Shown: positions 1 to 6,956, counted from the stretch's first letter. The stretch: 17,026 nt of DNA from JBBSWB01 sp038046465 (GCA_038046465.1 JBBSWB010000023.1:1-17026); one strand, 5' to 3'. Made by a program: numbers and translations. Notes: generated from the sequence alone by a model not told the origin.

Positions 1-1
1 C

Positions 2-229
2 GATGCTTTGCGTGGGGTACGTCGTCGTGCGAGCGATAGCGAGCTTGAAGGCACCACAGGTGCGCCGAAAAATGGAAGTGCTTGCAGGACAGCAGCAAAA
101 AATGAATTTAAAACACATTACGATGCAATTTTAGCAGACCCTGAAAGCGCAGTTAAAGCTATGGATAACAATGTAGCTTCTGGTCTTGCCGGGCTTCTTC
201 AGAGTTATTTATCTGCTAGAGGGCAATAA
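2..229 (+). CDS. 3' end of a gene cut by the window edge; possible DGR variable protein
   Basis: The frame is open from the first bases, so this is a C-terminal fragment of a longer gene; the internal TTG at position 8 is unlikely to be the real start. The first residues read D-A-L-R-G-V-R-R-R-A-S-D-S. They resemble the end of the template-repeat translation just downstream (R-L-R-G-I) and the end of the 296-aa protein at 15575 (C-S-R-R-V-R). A GC-rich segment with a small stem-loop follows at 51-63. The remaining ~55 residues are polar, without Cys pairs or membrane segments, and I do not recognise them. Inference: the tail of a protein diversified by the neighbouring retroelement, whose variable segment lies mostly outside the window. 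The reading frame is firm; the function is weak. Confidence 0.55.
   Translation, partial: DALRGVRRRASDSELEGTTGAPKNGSACRTAAKNEFKTHYDAILADPESAVKAMDNNVASGLAGLLQSYLSARGQ
28..65 (+). repeat. GC-rich direct repeat plus stem-loop after the putative variable region
   Basis: TGCGAGC at 28-34 is followed by GCGAGC at 39-44. A stem-loop comes next: GCACC (51-55), loop ACA, GGTGC (59-63). The same order, TGCGAGC, GCGAGC, GC-rich hairpin, occurs at 16454-16495. In characterised DGRs a GC-rich 3' end of the variable repeat is followed by a DNA hairpin that aids target recognition, so this is compatible with a DGR target end. It lies inside the reading frame. Confidence 0.4.
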
Positions 230-266
230 TACTTTTAAACTTCTTTTTTTATTTTTATTATTGTCT

Positions 267-425
267 CAGCAACTCCTAAGGGAGTAAGCTGGACTACACG
301 CTCTGGTGCAAGAAATGAAGAAACTACTTCATTTCTGCACAAAAATCAAGTTGTTGCTTGATTTTAGGTGCTACGACAAAGGCGACTTTGTTATAAAACT
401 TTCAAATTAGACCCGTTCTAATTTG
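267..425 (+). ncRNA. Hairpin ladder between the first gene and the DGR template repeat
   Basis: Five consecutive hairpins fill this gene-free stretch. The first is CAGC/GCTG enclosing ACTCC/GGAGT (267-291). The second has AGAAATGAAG (311-320), loop AAACTA and CTTCATTTCT (327-336), extended by GTGC/GCAC. The third is AAAATCAAG/CTTGATTTT with loop TTGTTG (342-365). The fourth is ACAAAG/CTTTGT (376-391). The fifth is CAAATTAGA/TCTAATTTG (403-425). The stems are perfect or nearly so. The core AAGAAACTACTT of the second hairpin recurs exactly at 15080-15091, where the flanking stem pairs differ but remain complementary. This suggests a structured RNA; strand and transcript ends are not known. Nothing coding is evident from 230 to about 480. 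Confidence 0.55.
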
Positions 426-477
426 ATAATTACAGCAGTGACAGAAATGAAACTGCAGTGCATATAAGCATTCGGAG

Positions 478-586
478 CTATTCGTGAGGCGGGCTTCGTG
501 GCTGAATAATTTCAATAACAACTCTAACTTCAACGCGAATGATTATAACATCAACAACAATAACCGCTTGCGTGGAATAGTCCAGT
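478..586 (+). repeat. Putative DGR template repeat (TR), adenine-rich
   Basis: Translated in the frame that runs into the RT, codons 8-27 (from GTG 484) contain 13 Asn in 20 positions, all AAC or AAT, interrupted by Phe, Ser, Ala, Asp, Tyr and Ile. The block is preceded by R-R-A-S-W-L and followed by R-L-R-G-I. Dense AAC/AAT codons between invariant aromatic and Gly/Arg positions are the hallmark of DGR template repeats, where adenines are the mutagenised bases. It sits directly 5' of a DGR-type RT, a usual TR position. Boundaries are approximate because the matching variable repeat is not visible in full. The only similarity found at the window start is short (TTGCGTGG). Confidence 0.75.
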
Positions 587-609
587 ATGTTGAGACTTTT
601 TCTTATCAT

Positions 610-1684
610 ATGGTTGTCTCTCAAGATTTATGGCAGGAATTATGCAGTTATTCTAACCTGCAACTGGCATTTAAGCGAGCAAGAAAACATAAAACGCTTA
701 AACATTATGTACGAGAATTTGAAGCTGATTTAGAACACAATCTTTCTTTGCTAAGAATAGAATTGCTACTTCATTCTTATCAACCAAGACCATTAAAGAC
801 TTTCATCCTTCGTGACCCAAAAACCAGAAAAATTAGTAAGTCCCATTTTCGAGATAGGATTGTTCATCATGCTTTGTGTAATGTTATTGGACCTATTTTT
901 GAAAAGGGGTTTATTTACGATTCTTACGCCAATCGGATAGGTAAAGGGGCATTCAAAGCAATAGAACGATTCGAACATTTTTCCAAAAAAGTGACTAAAA
1001 ATAACTTTTTATCTGCTTATGTTCTTAAAGCAGACATTCGGCATTATTTTGATACAGTAGACCACGGTATTTTGCTTCAGATACTTGAATCTAGAATTAA
1101 AGACAATAGAATAATTTGGTTAATTAATAAAATTCTAAAAAAATCATTCACTAGAAAAAGGAATGCCTCTTGGTAATCTTACTTCGCAATTCTTCGCTAA
1201 TGTTTATCTTAATGAACTAGACCAATTCGTTAAACACCAATTAAAAGCAAAATATTATATCAGATATGTCGATGATTTTGTAATATTGCATCTTTCTCCC
1301 GTAATCTTGAAAAAATGGAGAAGTAAAATAGGTTCCTTTCTTTACGACCATCTTGCTCTGAAATTACATCCAGATAAGTCTAAAATAGTTTTCCTAAACA
1401 GAGGAATCGACTTTCTTGGTTTTAAGATATTTCCTCAGTATAAATTAATAAAAAGAAGAAACCACAGAAAATTTAAAAAAAAGCTTAGAGAAAATATTTT
1501 TCTTTTTGAAAATGAACAAATGGATTATGATAAACTTTACGACTTCATGGAAGGGTGGGTTGCGTATGTTAAACATGCAAATACTTACAAACTAAAGCAG
1601 AAGATATTAACAGAGTTTGAGACTAGGTTTTTCCAAGAAATATCTAGCAAAGAAATAAACAGAATAACTGTAAAAAAGAAATAA
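610..1684 (+). CDS. DGR-type reverse transcriptase, split by a frameshift
   Basis: Two overlapping frames (610-1176 and 1163-1684) together give one RT of about 358 residues, a usual DGR RT size. The first part carries the RT-1/RT-2 regions (S-H-F-R-D-R-I-V-H-H, then S-Y-A-N-R-I-G-K-G) and the catalytic-Asp motif K-A-D-I-R-H-Y-F. The second part carries P-L-G-N-L-T-S-Q, the DGR-specific form of motif 4, the Y-V-D-D active site and the C-terminal G-W-V-A-Y-V-K-H-A-N-T-Y. The break is at A7 (1137-1143); with six A the frames join as I-L-K-N-H-S-L-E-K-G-M-P-L-G. ATG 610 is chosen because the upstream part of the frame is the template repeat. The enzyme would copy TR RNA into mutagenised cDNA. 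No Avd-like accessory gene is seen. The break may be a sequencing error, decay or slippage. Confidence 0.88.
1137..1143 (+). other. A7 run at the RT frameshift
   Basis: Seven consecutive A form the last stretch before the two RT frames diverge. Dropping one A restores a continuous RT with no missing motif residues; the overlap between the frames is only 14 nt. Confidence 0.8.
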
Positions 1685-1777
1685 AGTTATTTCTGGGCGT
1701 TATTCCTTTTTATAATTATTTTTGGAAACCCTGCGAAAAACAAAGTTTTCTGAGGTTTAAAATTATTAATTATTTTC

Positions 1778-1787
1778 GATAAATTTA
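1778..1787 (+). promoter_or_regulatory. TATA-like box of trm1
   Basis: GATAAATTTA is centred about 31 nt before ATG 1814, with no Shine-Dalgarno sequence between. This fits a leaderless archaeal promoter. Confidence 0.5.
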
Positions 1788-1813
1788 ACAATATCAGTTT
1801 GTTTAAGACAAAA

Positions 1814-2977
1814 ATGTCCATCATCCAAGAACATTCCATTAAAATAGATATAACTCCCCCTAAAAAAGATGTCCACGCCAAGATGGAAATCTTTTATAAC
1901 CCGCTCATGGTTTCCAATCGGAATATTTCTATTCTTCTGCTCAACTGCATCGTTAATCAAAAGATGAACCTTGCTGATCCTCTGGCGGGTTCGGGAATCA
2001 GGAGCTTAAGATTTCTTAAAGAATTAAAAAAAGACAAAATCAATTATTTAGCTGTAAATGATCTAAAAGAAAATTTTATTACTGTTTTTAAAGAAAATTT
2101 ACAGCGTAATCAAATAAACCTTACTGACAAAATAAACCTTAATCAAGAAGATGCCAACTTGTTTTTGTTAAATCAAATCAAACACCCCGTCGCCGATTCT
2201 TTCTGCGGGTATTTTGATTACATTGATTTAGATCCATTCGGTTCTCCTAATCCATTTATTCCTGCGGCCATTTCCCGAATTTGCCGTAAGGGAATTATCG
2301 CGGTTACGGCGACGGATACTGCTGCGCTAACCGGAACTTATCCAAAAGTTACTAAGCGAAAATATTGGGCGGTTTCCTTAAGAAATCATTTGATGCATGA
2401 AGTTGGTTTACGAATTCTGATCCGCAAAGTTCAGTTGGAAGGGGTACAATTTGATAAAGCGTTGACTCCCATCCTTTCATACCATAAAGACCATTATTAT
2501 CGGATTTATTTTTGTGCAGAGAAAGGTAAAGAAAAGTGCGACGAAATTATTAAACAGCACCAATATCTGTTATTTTGTCCTAAATGTTTAAATCATCAAA
2601 TTTCTAATTATAATTATGGAGTATGCAGCTGTAAAACTAAATTTATTTTTACTGGTCCGTTGTGGACTGGAAAATTACTTGACCCAAAATTAATCTCTAA
2701 AATGGTCAAAGAAAATCCTTTTCCAGAAGAACAAAAATTTCTCGATTTACTAAAAGAAGAATCAACCATCGACGGTCCTGGCTTTTATGATTTGCATGTA
2801 CTTGCCAGAAAATATAAGTTAGCTCCGCCGCGGATGGAATCTATTTTAAAACCCTTGGCAGCAACGAGAACCCAATTCTCACTTACAGGAATAAAGACGG
2901 AAAAAAAGATTAAAGAAATTGTTTCTATAATCAATTCTACTATTAAAAAAGTAAAACCAAAACTTAACCCAAATTAA
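1814..2977 (+). CDS. trm1: tRNA (guanine26-N2)-dimethyltransferase Trm1
   Basis: Methylates G26 of tRNAs using S-adenosylmethionine. From ATG 1814 (387 aa) the protein shows the SAM-binding D-P-L-A-G-S-G-I-R (residues 55-63), the catalytic D-L-D-P-F-G-S-P (138-145) and the following T-A-T-D-T-A-A-L stretch. Cysteines near 255, 258, 271 and 273 fit the Zn-binding insert of archaeal Trm1. The length matches the archaeal family. TTG 1799 is an alternative start, but ATG 1814 places the TATA-like box (1778-1787) about 30 nt upstream, as for a leaderless mRNA. It converges on the aEF1-beta operon with only 25 nt between stops. Both tRNAs seen here carry an RNA base at position 26, where Trm1 acts when it is G (G26 in tRNA-Thr). 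Confidence 0.95.
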   Translation: MSIIQEHSIKIDITPPKKDVHAKMEIFYNPLMVSNRNISILLLNCIVNQKMNLADPLAGSGIRSLRFLKELKKDKINYLAVNDLKENFITVFKENLQRNQINLTDKINLNQEDANLFLLNQIKHPVADSFCGYFDYIDLDPFGSPNPFIPAAISRICRKGIIAVTATDTAALTGTYPKVTKRKYWAVSLRNHLMHEVGLRILIRKVQLEGVQFDKALTPILSYHKDHYYRIYFCAEKGKEKCDEIIKQHQYLLFCPKCLNHQISNYNYGVCSCKTKFIFTGPLWTGKLLDPKLISKMVKENPFPEEQKFLDLLKEESTIDGPGFYDLHVLARKYKLAPPRMESILKPLAATRTQFSLTGIKTEKKIKEIVSIINSTIKKVKPKLNPN

Positions 2978-3002
2978 AAAATAAAATAAAAGCCGATTAA
3001 AC

Positions 3003-3281
3003 TTAACCCAAAGCTAAATCCATTTTAGCTACTTCTGCACTTTGCACGTTTTCAATTTTCTGCATTTTAGCAGCAATACCGTCAAAATCAGCCCCTTCAA
3101 TATTGTACATGGCCAAGATCAGAACTGCTACTAAACCAAAAGCAATGGGCTCTTCGCGAACTTGCATTTCCCCAACAGAACCAGCAGCTTTAGCAAGGGC
3201 TAAAGCTTGTTTTTTGATTGGCTCTAAATCTACATCAGGAGATTCAGGCATTAATTTAAAAGTAATTATTGCTTTAGCCAT
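3003..3281 (-). CDS. Elongation factor 1-beta (aEF1B)
   Basis: A 92-aa protein of the archaeal EF-1 beta family, the guanine nucleotide exchange factor that recharges aEF1A with GTP. The N-terminus K-A-I-I-T-F-K-L-M-P-E-S-P-D-V-D-L, the central E-P-I-A-F-G-L and the C-terminal I-E-N-V-Q-S-A-E-V are the family's conserved blocks, and the length is typical (about 90 aa). It is the second gene of an operon, starting 5 nt after the stop of the small Zn-ribbon gene, a neighbour pair common in archaea. The promoter is upstream of the first gene. Confidence 0.95.
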   Translation of the reverse strand: MAKAIITFKLMPESPDVDLEPIKKQALALAKAAGSVGEMQVREEPIAFGLVAVLILAMYNIEGADFDGIAAKMQKIENVQSAEVAKMDLALG

Positions 3282-3286
3282 TTTTG

Positions 3287-3457
3287 TTAATTTGGTCCAG
3301 TAAATTCACAGGCTGGACATTTATACTTAATGGCATTTTCGCGGGCAAAAGTACTTCGGGTAATATCATAATTACCGCAGTTTGGACATTTAAAACTAAC
3401 TGCGCCCGGATCGTTATCAATTCTTCGCTTAGTTGAAATACATTTTTTTACTTCCAT
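3287..3457 (-). CDS. Small Zn-ribbon RNA-binding-type protein (HVO_2753-like)
   Basis: A 56-aa protein with two CxxC-type knuckles: C-P-N-C near residues 24-27 and C-P-A-C near 47-50. An N-terminal lone Cys6 and basic residues (K-R-R) are also present. This is the short archaeal zinc-ribbon family often encoded just before aEF1-beta and annotated as a translation-associated or RNA-binding zinc finger. ATG 3457 lies about 26 nt from the centre of a perfect TATA box (3479-3488), so the transcript is probably leaderless. The family call is firm; the molecular role is not settled. Confidence 0.88.
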   Translation of the reverse strand: MEVKKCISTKRRIDNDPGAVSFKCPNCGNYDITRSTFARENAIKYKCPACEFTGPN

Positions 3458-3478
3458 GGTGGCTACAGATTAGCCCGG

Positions 3479-3488
3479 CTTTATAAAG
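3479..3488 (-). promoter_or_regulatory. TATA box of the Zn-ribbon/aEF1B operon
   Basis: The palindrome CTTTATAAAG is centred 26 nt upstream of ATG 3457 on the minus strand. It is the best TATA match in this part of the window. Confidence 0.7.
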
Positions 3489-3557
3489 TTTTTTATGAAA
3501 ACTGATTTGGAGAGAATTTTAGCGCGCGTATTAAAGTCCACATTAACTTGTATTTCT

Positions 3558-4643
3558 TTATGCTTCTTCTACGCTAATTATATTTTCTTCAACTTTAAAT
3601 TTAACCGGCAGAAATTTTTCTACAACATAAATATTGGTGTGAGCATGCTTGCTAATTTTTCCGCATTTTATTTTTGAACCGGGCAGTAAACTCATAAACT
3701 GAATTAATTGATCAGCTAAATGTTCATCAACTGCTGCTCTGCTGTTGATTTGTTGTTTTAGTTTTTCTGCCGCTTCCTTGCCTAGCTGTTCAGAACTTTT
3801 GTTTTTTTCTACTAAAGCATCTCCCGCTAGGAAAACCGGATTATCAAAATCAACCTTTCCCGCTTGGCTGAATATCCCCCACAGTAAAATCTCCCCGCCC
3901 GGGCTTAAACTATTTACATATTCAATTCTGATATTGGTTGGAGCGGAATATTCTTTTAAGTTTCCTTCCGCGGATTTTTTAATCCTTTCCGCAACTTCTT
4001 TCCCTTGCAATTCCGAAGAGACATTTATTACCCCTTTAAGCTGTTCTAAACTCCCTGGTTCGGTTAAAAGTATTTTTGCCGTCTTAGACTGCAACTCTTT
4101 CCAGCCCGATTTAAAATCTTCAATTTTTAATTTTGGAGTTATTTCTAATTTTACTTGTCCCCCGCCTTTAGGATAATAACCTCGTTTAAGAATTTTTAAG
4201 TCTATCTTTTCTACAAACCGGTGTAATTGGGGCAGGACGATATTTTGTAAATAATCGACAGAAGCTTGCCATTTTCCGCAGGTGCCACCAGTAATATTCA
4301 AAGTGATTTTTCCCGGTGCAAACAAGCAGGGCAGGATTAACGCTTGCAAAAGCAAAGTTATACTTCCGGCCGTACCGATATCTATTTCATAGATTCCTTT
4401 TTTGACTTTTCCCGGCTTGAAATATAGTTCAGTTGAACCTAATTTAATTTCATTTGTTTCTGCCTGGCAAATTTCCTTAAGCGCAGTTATCGCTGTTAAA
4501 TGCTGTGCTTTTAATCCTGGCTCCGGTCGATTGGAACGAATATTGGTTACTTTAAACTCTTTCCCGGTTAAGGCAGAAAGGGCTAAAGCCGTTCTAACTA
4601 AAGCTCCCCCGCCTTCTTCATACGAGCCATTTAATTGAATCAT
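3558..4643 (-). CDS. rtcA: RNA 3'-terminal phosphate cyclase
   Basis: Converts RNA 3'-phosphate to a 2',3'-cyclic phosphate using ATP. The 361-aa length fits the family (about 340-360). Visible signatures are E-E-G-G-G-A-L-V-R-T-A-L-A-L (9-22), R-P-E-P-G-L-K-A-Q-H-L (39-49), E-I-D-I-G-T-A-G-S (86-94) and R-G-Y-Y-P-K-G-G-G (154-162). The C-terminal H-L-A-D-Q-L starts at His308, matching the nucleophilic His of Rtc1-type cyclases. The gene is alone on its strand; a TATA-like TTAATAAAAAC lies about 29 nt upstream (near 4668-4679). RtcA acts on ends such as those left by tRNA-splicing endonuclease, notable next to an intron-containing tRNA gene, although archaeal tRNA joining itself uses RtcB. 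Confidence 0.96.
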   Translation of the reverse strand: MIQLNGSYEEGGGALVRTALALSALTGKEFKVTNIRSNRPEPGLKAQHLTAITALKEICQAETNEIKLGSTELYFKPGKVKKGIYEIDIGTAGSITLLLQALILPCLFAPGKITLNITGGTCGKWQASVDYLQNIVLPQLHRFVEKIDLKILKRGYYPKGGGQVKLEITPKLKIEDFKSGWKELQSKTAKILLTEPGSLEQLKGVINVSSELQGKEVAERIKKSAEGNLKEYSAPTNIRIEYVNSLSPGGEILLWGIFSQAGKVDFDNPVFLAGDALVEKNKSSEQLGKEAAEKLKQQINSRAAVDEHLADQLIQFMSLLPGSKIKCGKISKHAHTNIYVVEKFLPVKFKVEENIISVEEA

Positions 4644-4698
4644 TTTAAGTTGAAAGATCTTGGTTGTTTTTATTAATTGTTCTTTTTATAGCAAAATA

Positions 4699-4708
4699 TT
4701 AATAAAAC
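4699..4708 (+). promoter_or_regulatory. TATA-like box of tRNA-Trp
   Basis: ATTAATAAAA is centred about 27 nt before the first tRNA nucleotide (4731), the usual archaeal spacing. Confidence 0.5.
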
Positions 4709-4768
4709 CGCCCATTTTCCAACTCTTTGCGGGGACGTAGTATAATCTGGCAGAATAGGGGCCTCCAG

Positions 4769-4817
4769 TCATTGAGGAAAAGAGCCGGCGTTCGGCAATG
4801 ATAAAAACAATGAAGAA
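4769..4817 (+). other. Canonical tRNA-Trp intron, position 37/38
   Basis: The intron has an internal helix, TCATTG with CAATGA, and a GCCG/CGGC hairpin. Exon CTCC pairs with intron GAAG except for one C-A mismatch, and a three-A 3' bulge gives cleavage before A38. This is a relaxed BHB. Box C/D motifs were looked for, because euryarchaeal tRNA-Trp introns often carry them; no proper D box was found. Confidence 0.75.
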
Positions 4818-4832
4818 AGCCTCGGATCTGGG

Positions 4833-4863
4833 CAACGATAAGCGCAGGCTTATTGTTCAGAAA
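4833..4863 (+). other. Non-canonical tRNA-Trp intron in the T arm, position 53/54
   Basis: The BHB rule is met exactly. Central helix TCTG (4827-4830) pairs with CAGA (4858-4861). The 5' bulge GGC is cut after the second G and the 3' bulge AAT is cut before T. The intron body is a 10-bp helix, AACGATAAGC with GCTTATTGTT, and loop GCAG. The cuts leave CTGGG joined to TTCAAAT. Confidence 0.85.
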
Positions 4864-4913
4864 TTCAAATCCCAGCGTCCCCATTCTTAATTTTTATATA
4901 TTTTGAAGAAAAA

Positions 4914-4923
4914 TTTATATAAA
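4914..4923 (+). promoter_or_regulatory. TATA box of the protease gene
   Basis: TTTATATAAA is centred about 25 nt before ATG 4944, with no SD sequence; a leaderless promoter directly behind tRNA-Trp. Confidence 0.65.
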
Positions 4924-4943
4924 AACTCCATTCTGAAAAAAAT

Positions 4944-5657
4944 ATGAAACGGCGCGATTTGTCTGAGTTTAGGAGTTTAGTTGATCTTTTAGAAGAAAAT
5001 ACGCCGGCAAAAAAGCTTGACCTCAATCAGAAAAATAGAGCTCATGTTAGAAATCTGATTAAAATTAAAACTAATCGGGGCGTGGGCAGCGGATATTTGT
5101 TGACGGGCGATGGTTATTTTATTACTAACCATCACGTTCTTCCCGAAGAAACCGCTGAAATTTATATTAACAAAATTCCCCTGTCTTTTTCCGTTCAAAG
5201 AACGTTGATGCGCTCTAAACCGCATGATTTGGTTTTAGCGCAAATTCCTTTACGTGCCAATTACCTTCCTTTAGTTGCCATAGCCGACCATTGTGCAGAA
5301 GAAAGAGATCCTGTAAGGACCTATTCTTTTTGTGGTGATAAAGCGCTTAGAAGCCATGGAACTATTGTTCTTGTTGATTCGTTTAGGTTATTTTTAGATA
5401 TGTTTGGTTTACACAATAATCTATCTAATTTATTTGCTAGAACAGCAGAAAACACTCAATATTCTGATTGTGTAATTGGGTTTGGGTGGAGCGGAGGACC
5501 AGTTGTTAGCGAAACTACTGGTGAACTGGTCGGGATTACCAAAGCAATTCACAGTTTAGATTCAGGCTTAGGTTTTTCTGATCAATATCATGTTTTTTCA
5601 TCTTCTGCAGTTGTAAGAAAAATGATCGATTATTTTCTAGACGGACAAGCCAAATAG
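4944..5657 (+). CDS. Trypsin-like (HtrA-type) serine protease, probably cytoplasmic
   Basis: The 237-aa protein has the S1 triad in order: His64 in T-N-H-H-V, Asp95 in K-P-H-D-L-V-L-A, and Ser183 in G-W-S-G-G-P-V. The glycine-rich G-V-G-S-G-Y start of the fold lies at 46-51. There is no signal peptide or membrane segment and no PDZ domain, so it is shorter than DegP/HtrA and probably acts inside the cell. The N-terminal ~45 residues are charged and helical. Start ATG 4944 is supported by the TATA box 25 nt upstream. The physiological substrate is unknown. The next gene (permease) has its own TATA box, so the protease is probably transcribed alone. Confidence 0.88.
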   Translation: MKRRDLSEFRSLVDLLEENTPAKKLDLNQKNRAHVRNLIKIKTNRGVGSGYLLTGDGYFITNHHVLPEETAEIYINKIPLSFSVQRTLMRSKPHDLVLAQIPLRANYLPLVAIADHCAEERDPVRTYSFCGDKALRSHGTIVLVDSFRLFLDMFGLHNNLSNLFARTAENTQYSDCVIGFGWSGGPVVSETTGELVGITKAIHSLDSGLGFSDQYHVFSSSAVVRKMIDYFLDGQAK

Positions 5658-5682
5658 ATTAAAGAGCAATATTCCCCCAAAA

Positions 5683-5692
5683 CTATATAAAT
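5683..5692 (+). promoter_or_regulatory. TATA box of the permease gene
   Basis: CTATATAAAT is centred about 27 nt before ATG 5714; leaderless arrangement. Confidence 0.6.
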
Positions 5693-5713
5693 CTTAAAAT
5701 ACTTATAACTTCC

Positions 5714-6901
5714 ATGCTTGAAAAAAGAGGTAAAGGTTTTTTTGCTACACATAAACTGCTGATTGCGATTACCACTTTAATCGGAACGATTGTTGGAGCA
5801 GGAATTTTAGCTATCCCTTATGTGGTTTCCCAAAGCGGTTTCTTGATTGGGTTTATCATTATTGTCTTACTTGGTTTGGGAATATTGTTTCTTAATCTGT
5901 TAACTGGTGAGATGGTTTTAAGGACCAAAGAACAGCACCAATTAACTGGTTATGCAGAGAAATATCTGGGAAAATGGGGCAAGCGGCTAATGACTTTTTC
6001 ATTATTATTCAGCCTATATGGAGCATTAACGGCCTATTTAATTGGTGAGGGGGAAACCTTAAAAGCCATTTTTAATTTTGGAAATCCCTTAGTATATAGC
6101 TTAATTTTCTTTGTCATTACTTTTCTGATCATCTACAAAGGGGTAAAAGCAGCCGGAAAAGTCGAATTAATTTTAATTGCCTTTTTATTATTAGTAATCA
6201 CGTTAATTGGCGTGTTTTCATATAAAGACATTAATAGCGGCTATTTGACTACTACAAACTTAGCTAAATTTTTTGTTCCTTATGGAGTAATCTTCTTTGC
6301 ATTTATTGGTTATCCAGCTATCCCAGAAATGCAAGAAGAACTGGAGCAGGAAAAAGGCAGGATGAAGAAAGCCATTATTATTGGCTCATTAATCCCCATC
6401 GTATTATACCTCTGTTTTACTTTTTTTGTCGTTGGGATTATTGGTCTAGAGAACTTTGAATTATTAGGGCCAAATCAACGCATTGCCACCATCGCTTTAA
6501 GCGTATACTCTTCACCCATCTTAGGTACGTTTGCTAACATTGTTGCTGTTCTAGCTATGTTTACTTCTTTCTTAACCATTGGAATAGCTTTAACTGAAGT
6601 ATATGAATATGATTATTTATTCTCCCGCCGCAAAGCATTATTAGTTGCTTTTTCCATTCCGGTATTAGTTACTATCTTTAAGCTGTCTACGTTTATTACC
6701 GTAATTGCTATTACTGGGGCAGTTGCCGGAGGTTTGGAAGGTATTTTAATTATTTTGATGTACTGGAAAGCAAAAGTGTTGGGAGAACGAAAACCAGAAT
6801 ATTCATTAAAACCGCGAAAAATCCTTAAAGTATTAAGTGTTGTTTTAGTAGTAATGTTCACCTTAGGTATTATTTACCAGATTTATGTTAATTTTTTTTA
6901 A
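5714..6901 (+). CDS. Amino acid permease, AAAP/aromatic amino acid transporter-like
   Basis: A 395-aa integral membrane protein with about 11 hydrophobic segments. The first segment contains T-I-V-G-A-G-I-L-A-I-P-Y, the unwound-helix signature of APC-superfamily amino acid transporters (SLC36/38-like and the HAAAP family). Short charged loops alternate with the membrane spans, and the C-terminus ends in a membrane segment. It would import amino acids with a cation gradient; the substrate cannot be read from the sequence. Such an importer fits a DPANN cell with limited biosynthesis. A T-rich terminator-like stretch follows. Confidence 0.88.
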   Translation: MLEKRGKGFFATHKLLIAITTLIGTIVGAGILAIPYVVSQSGFLIGFIIIVLLGLGILFLNLLTGEMVLRTKEQHQLTGYAEKYLGKWGKRLMTFSLLFSLYGALTAYLIGEGETLKAIFNFGNPLVYSLIFFVITFLIIYKGVKAAGKVELILIAFLLLVITLIGVFSYKDINSGYLTTTNLAKFFVPYGVIFFAFIGYPAIPEMQEELEQEKGRMKKAIIIGSLIPIVLYLCFTFFVVGIIGLENFELLGPNQRIATIALSVYSSPILGTFANIVAVLAMFTSFLTIGIALTEVYEYDYLFSRRKALLVAFSIPVLVTIFKLSTFITVIAITGAVAGGLEGILIILMYWKAKVLGERKPEYSLKPRKILKVLSVVLVVMFTLGIIYQIYVNFF

Positions 6902-6927
6902 AACGAGGTTTGGTAACGTAGCTTTAT

Positions 6928-6950
6928 CGCCTTTTTTAGGCTTTTTTGTT
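6928..6950 (+). terminator. T-rich terminator after the permease gene
   Basis: GCCTTTTTTAGGC can form a very short stem and is followed by CTTTTTTG. Oligo-T runs are sufficient for archaeal termination. Confidence 0.45.
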
Positions 6951-6956
6951 TCAAAA

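Larger units (their letters stand above)
4731..4883 (+). tRNA. tRNA-Trp (CCA) with two introns
   Basis: The acceptor stem is GGGGACG (4731-4737) with CGTCCCC (4876-4882) and discriminator A73; CCA is not encoded. The anticodon stem is GGGGC (4758-4762) with GCCTC (4819-4823), and the loop is CTCCAG plus A38, giving anticodon CCA. A 49-nt intron interrupts the canonical 37/38 position (4769-4817). The T stem is CTGGG (4828-4832) with CCCAG (4871-4875), but the T loop TTCAAAT (4864-4870) is separated from the 5' T-stem strand by a second intron of 31 nt (4833-4863). The D arm is weak (three clear A/T pairs) but contains the GG pair. Removing both introns yields a normal cloverleaf with a 4-nt variable loop. 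Confidence 0.88.

Noticed and set aside
478..609. RT protein starting at GTG 484, including the Asn-rich segment
   Set aside because: The Asn-rich part is better explained as the template repeat; ATG 610 starts just before the conserved RT N-terminal region.
610..1684. Group II intron reverse transcriptase
   Set aside because: Motif 4 is P-L-G-N-L-T-S-Q rather than the Q-G-G-x-x-S-P type, and no maturase or intron domain V is seen.
4769..4817. Box C/D guide RNA inside the tRNA-Trp 37/38 intron, as in euryarchaea
   Set aside because: Two C-like boxes (ATGATAA, ATGAAGA) are visible but no CTGA D box is correctly placed.
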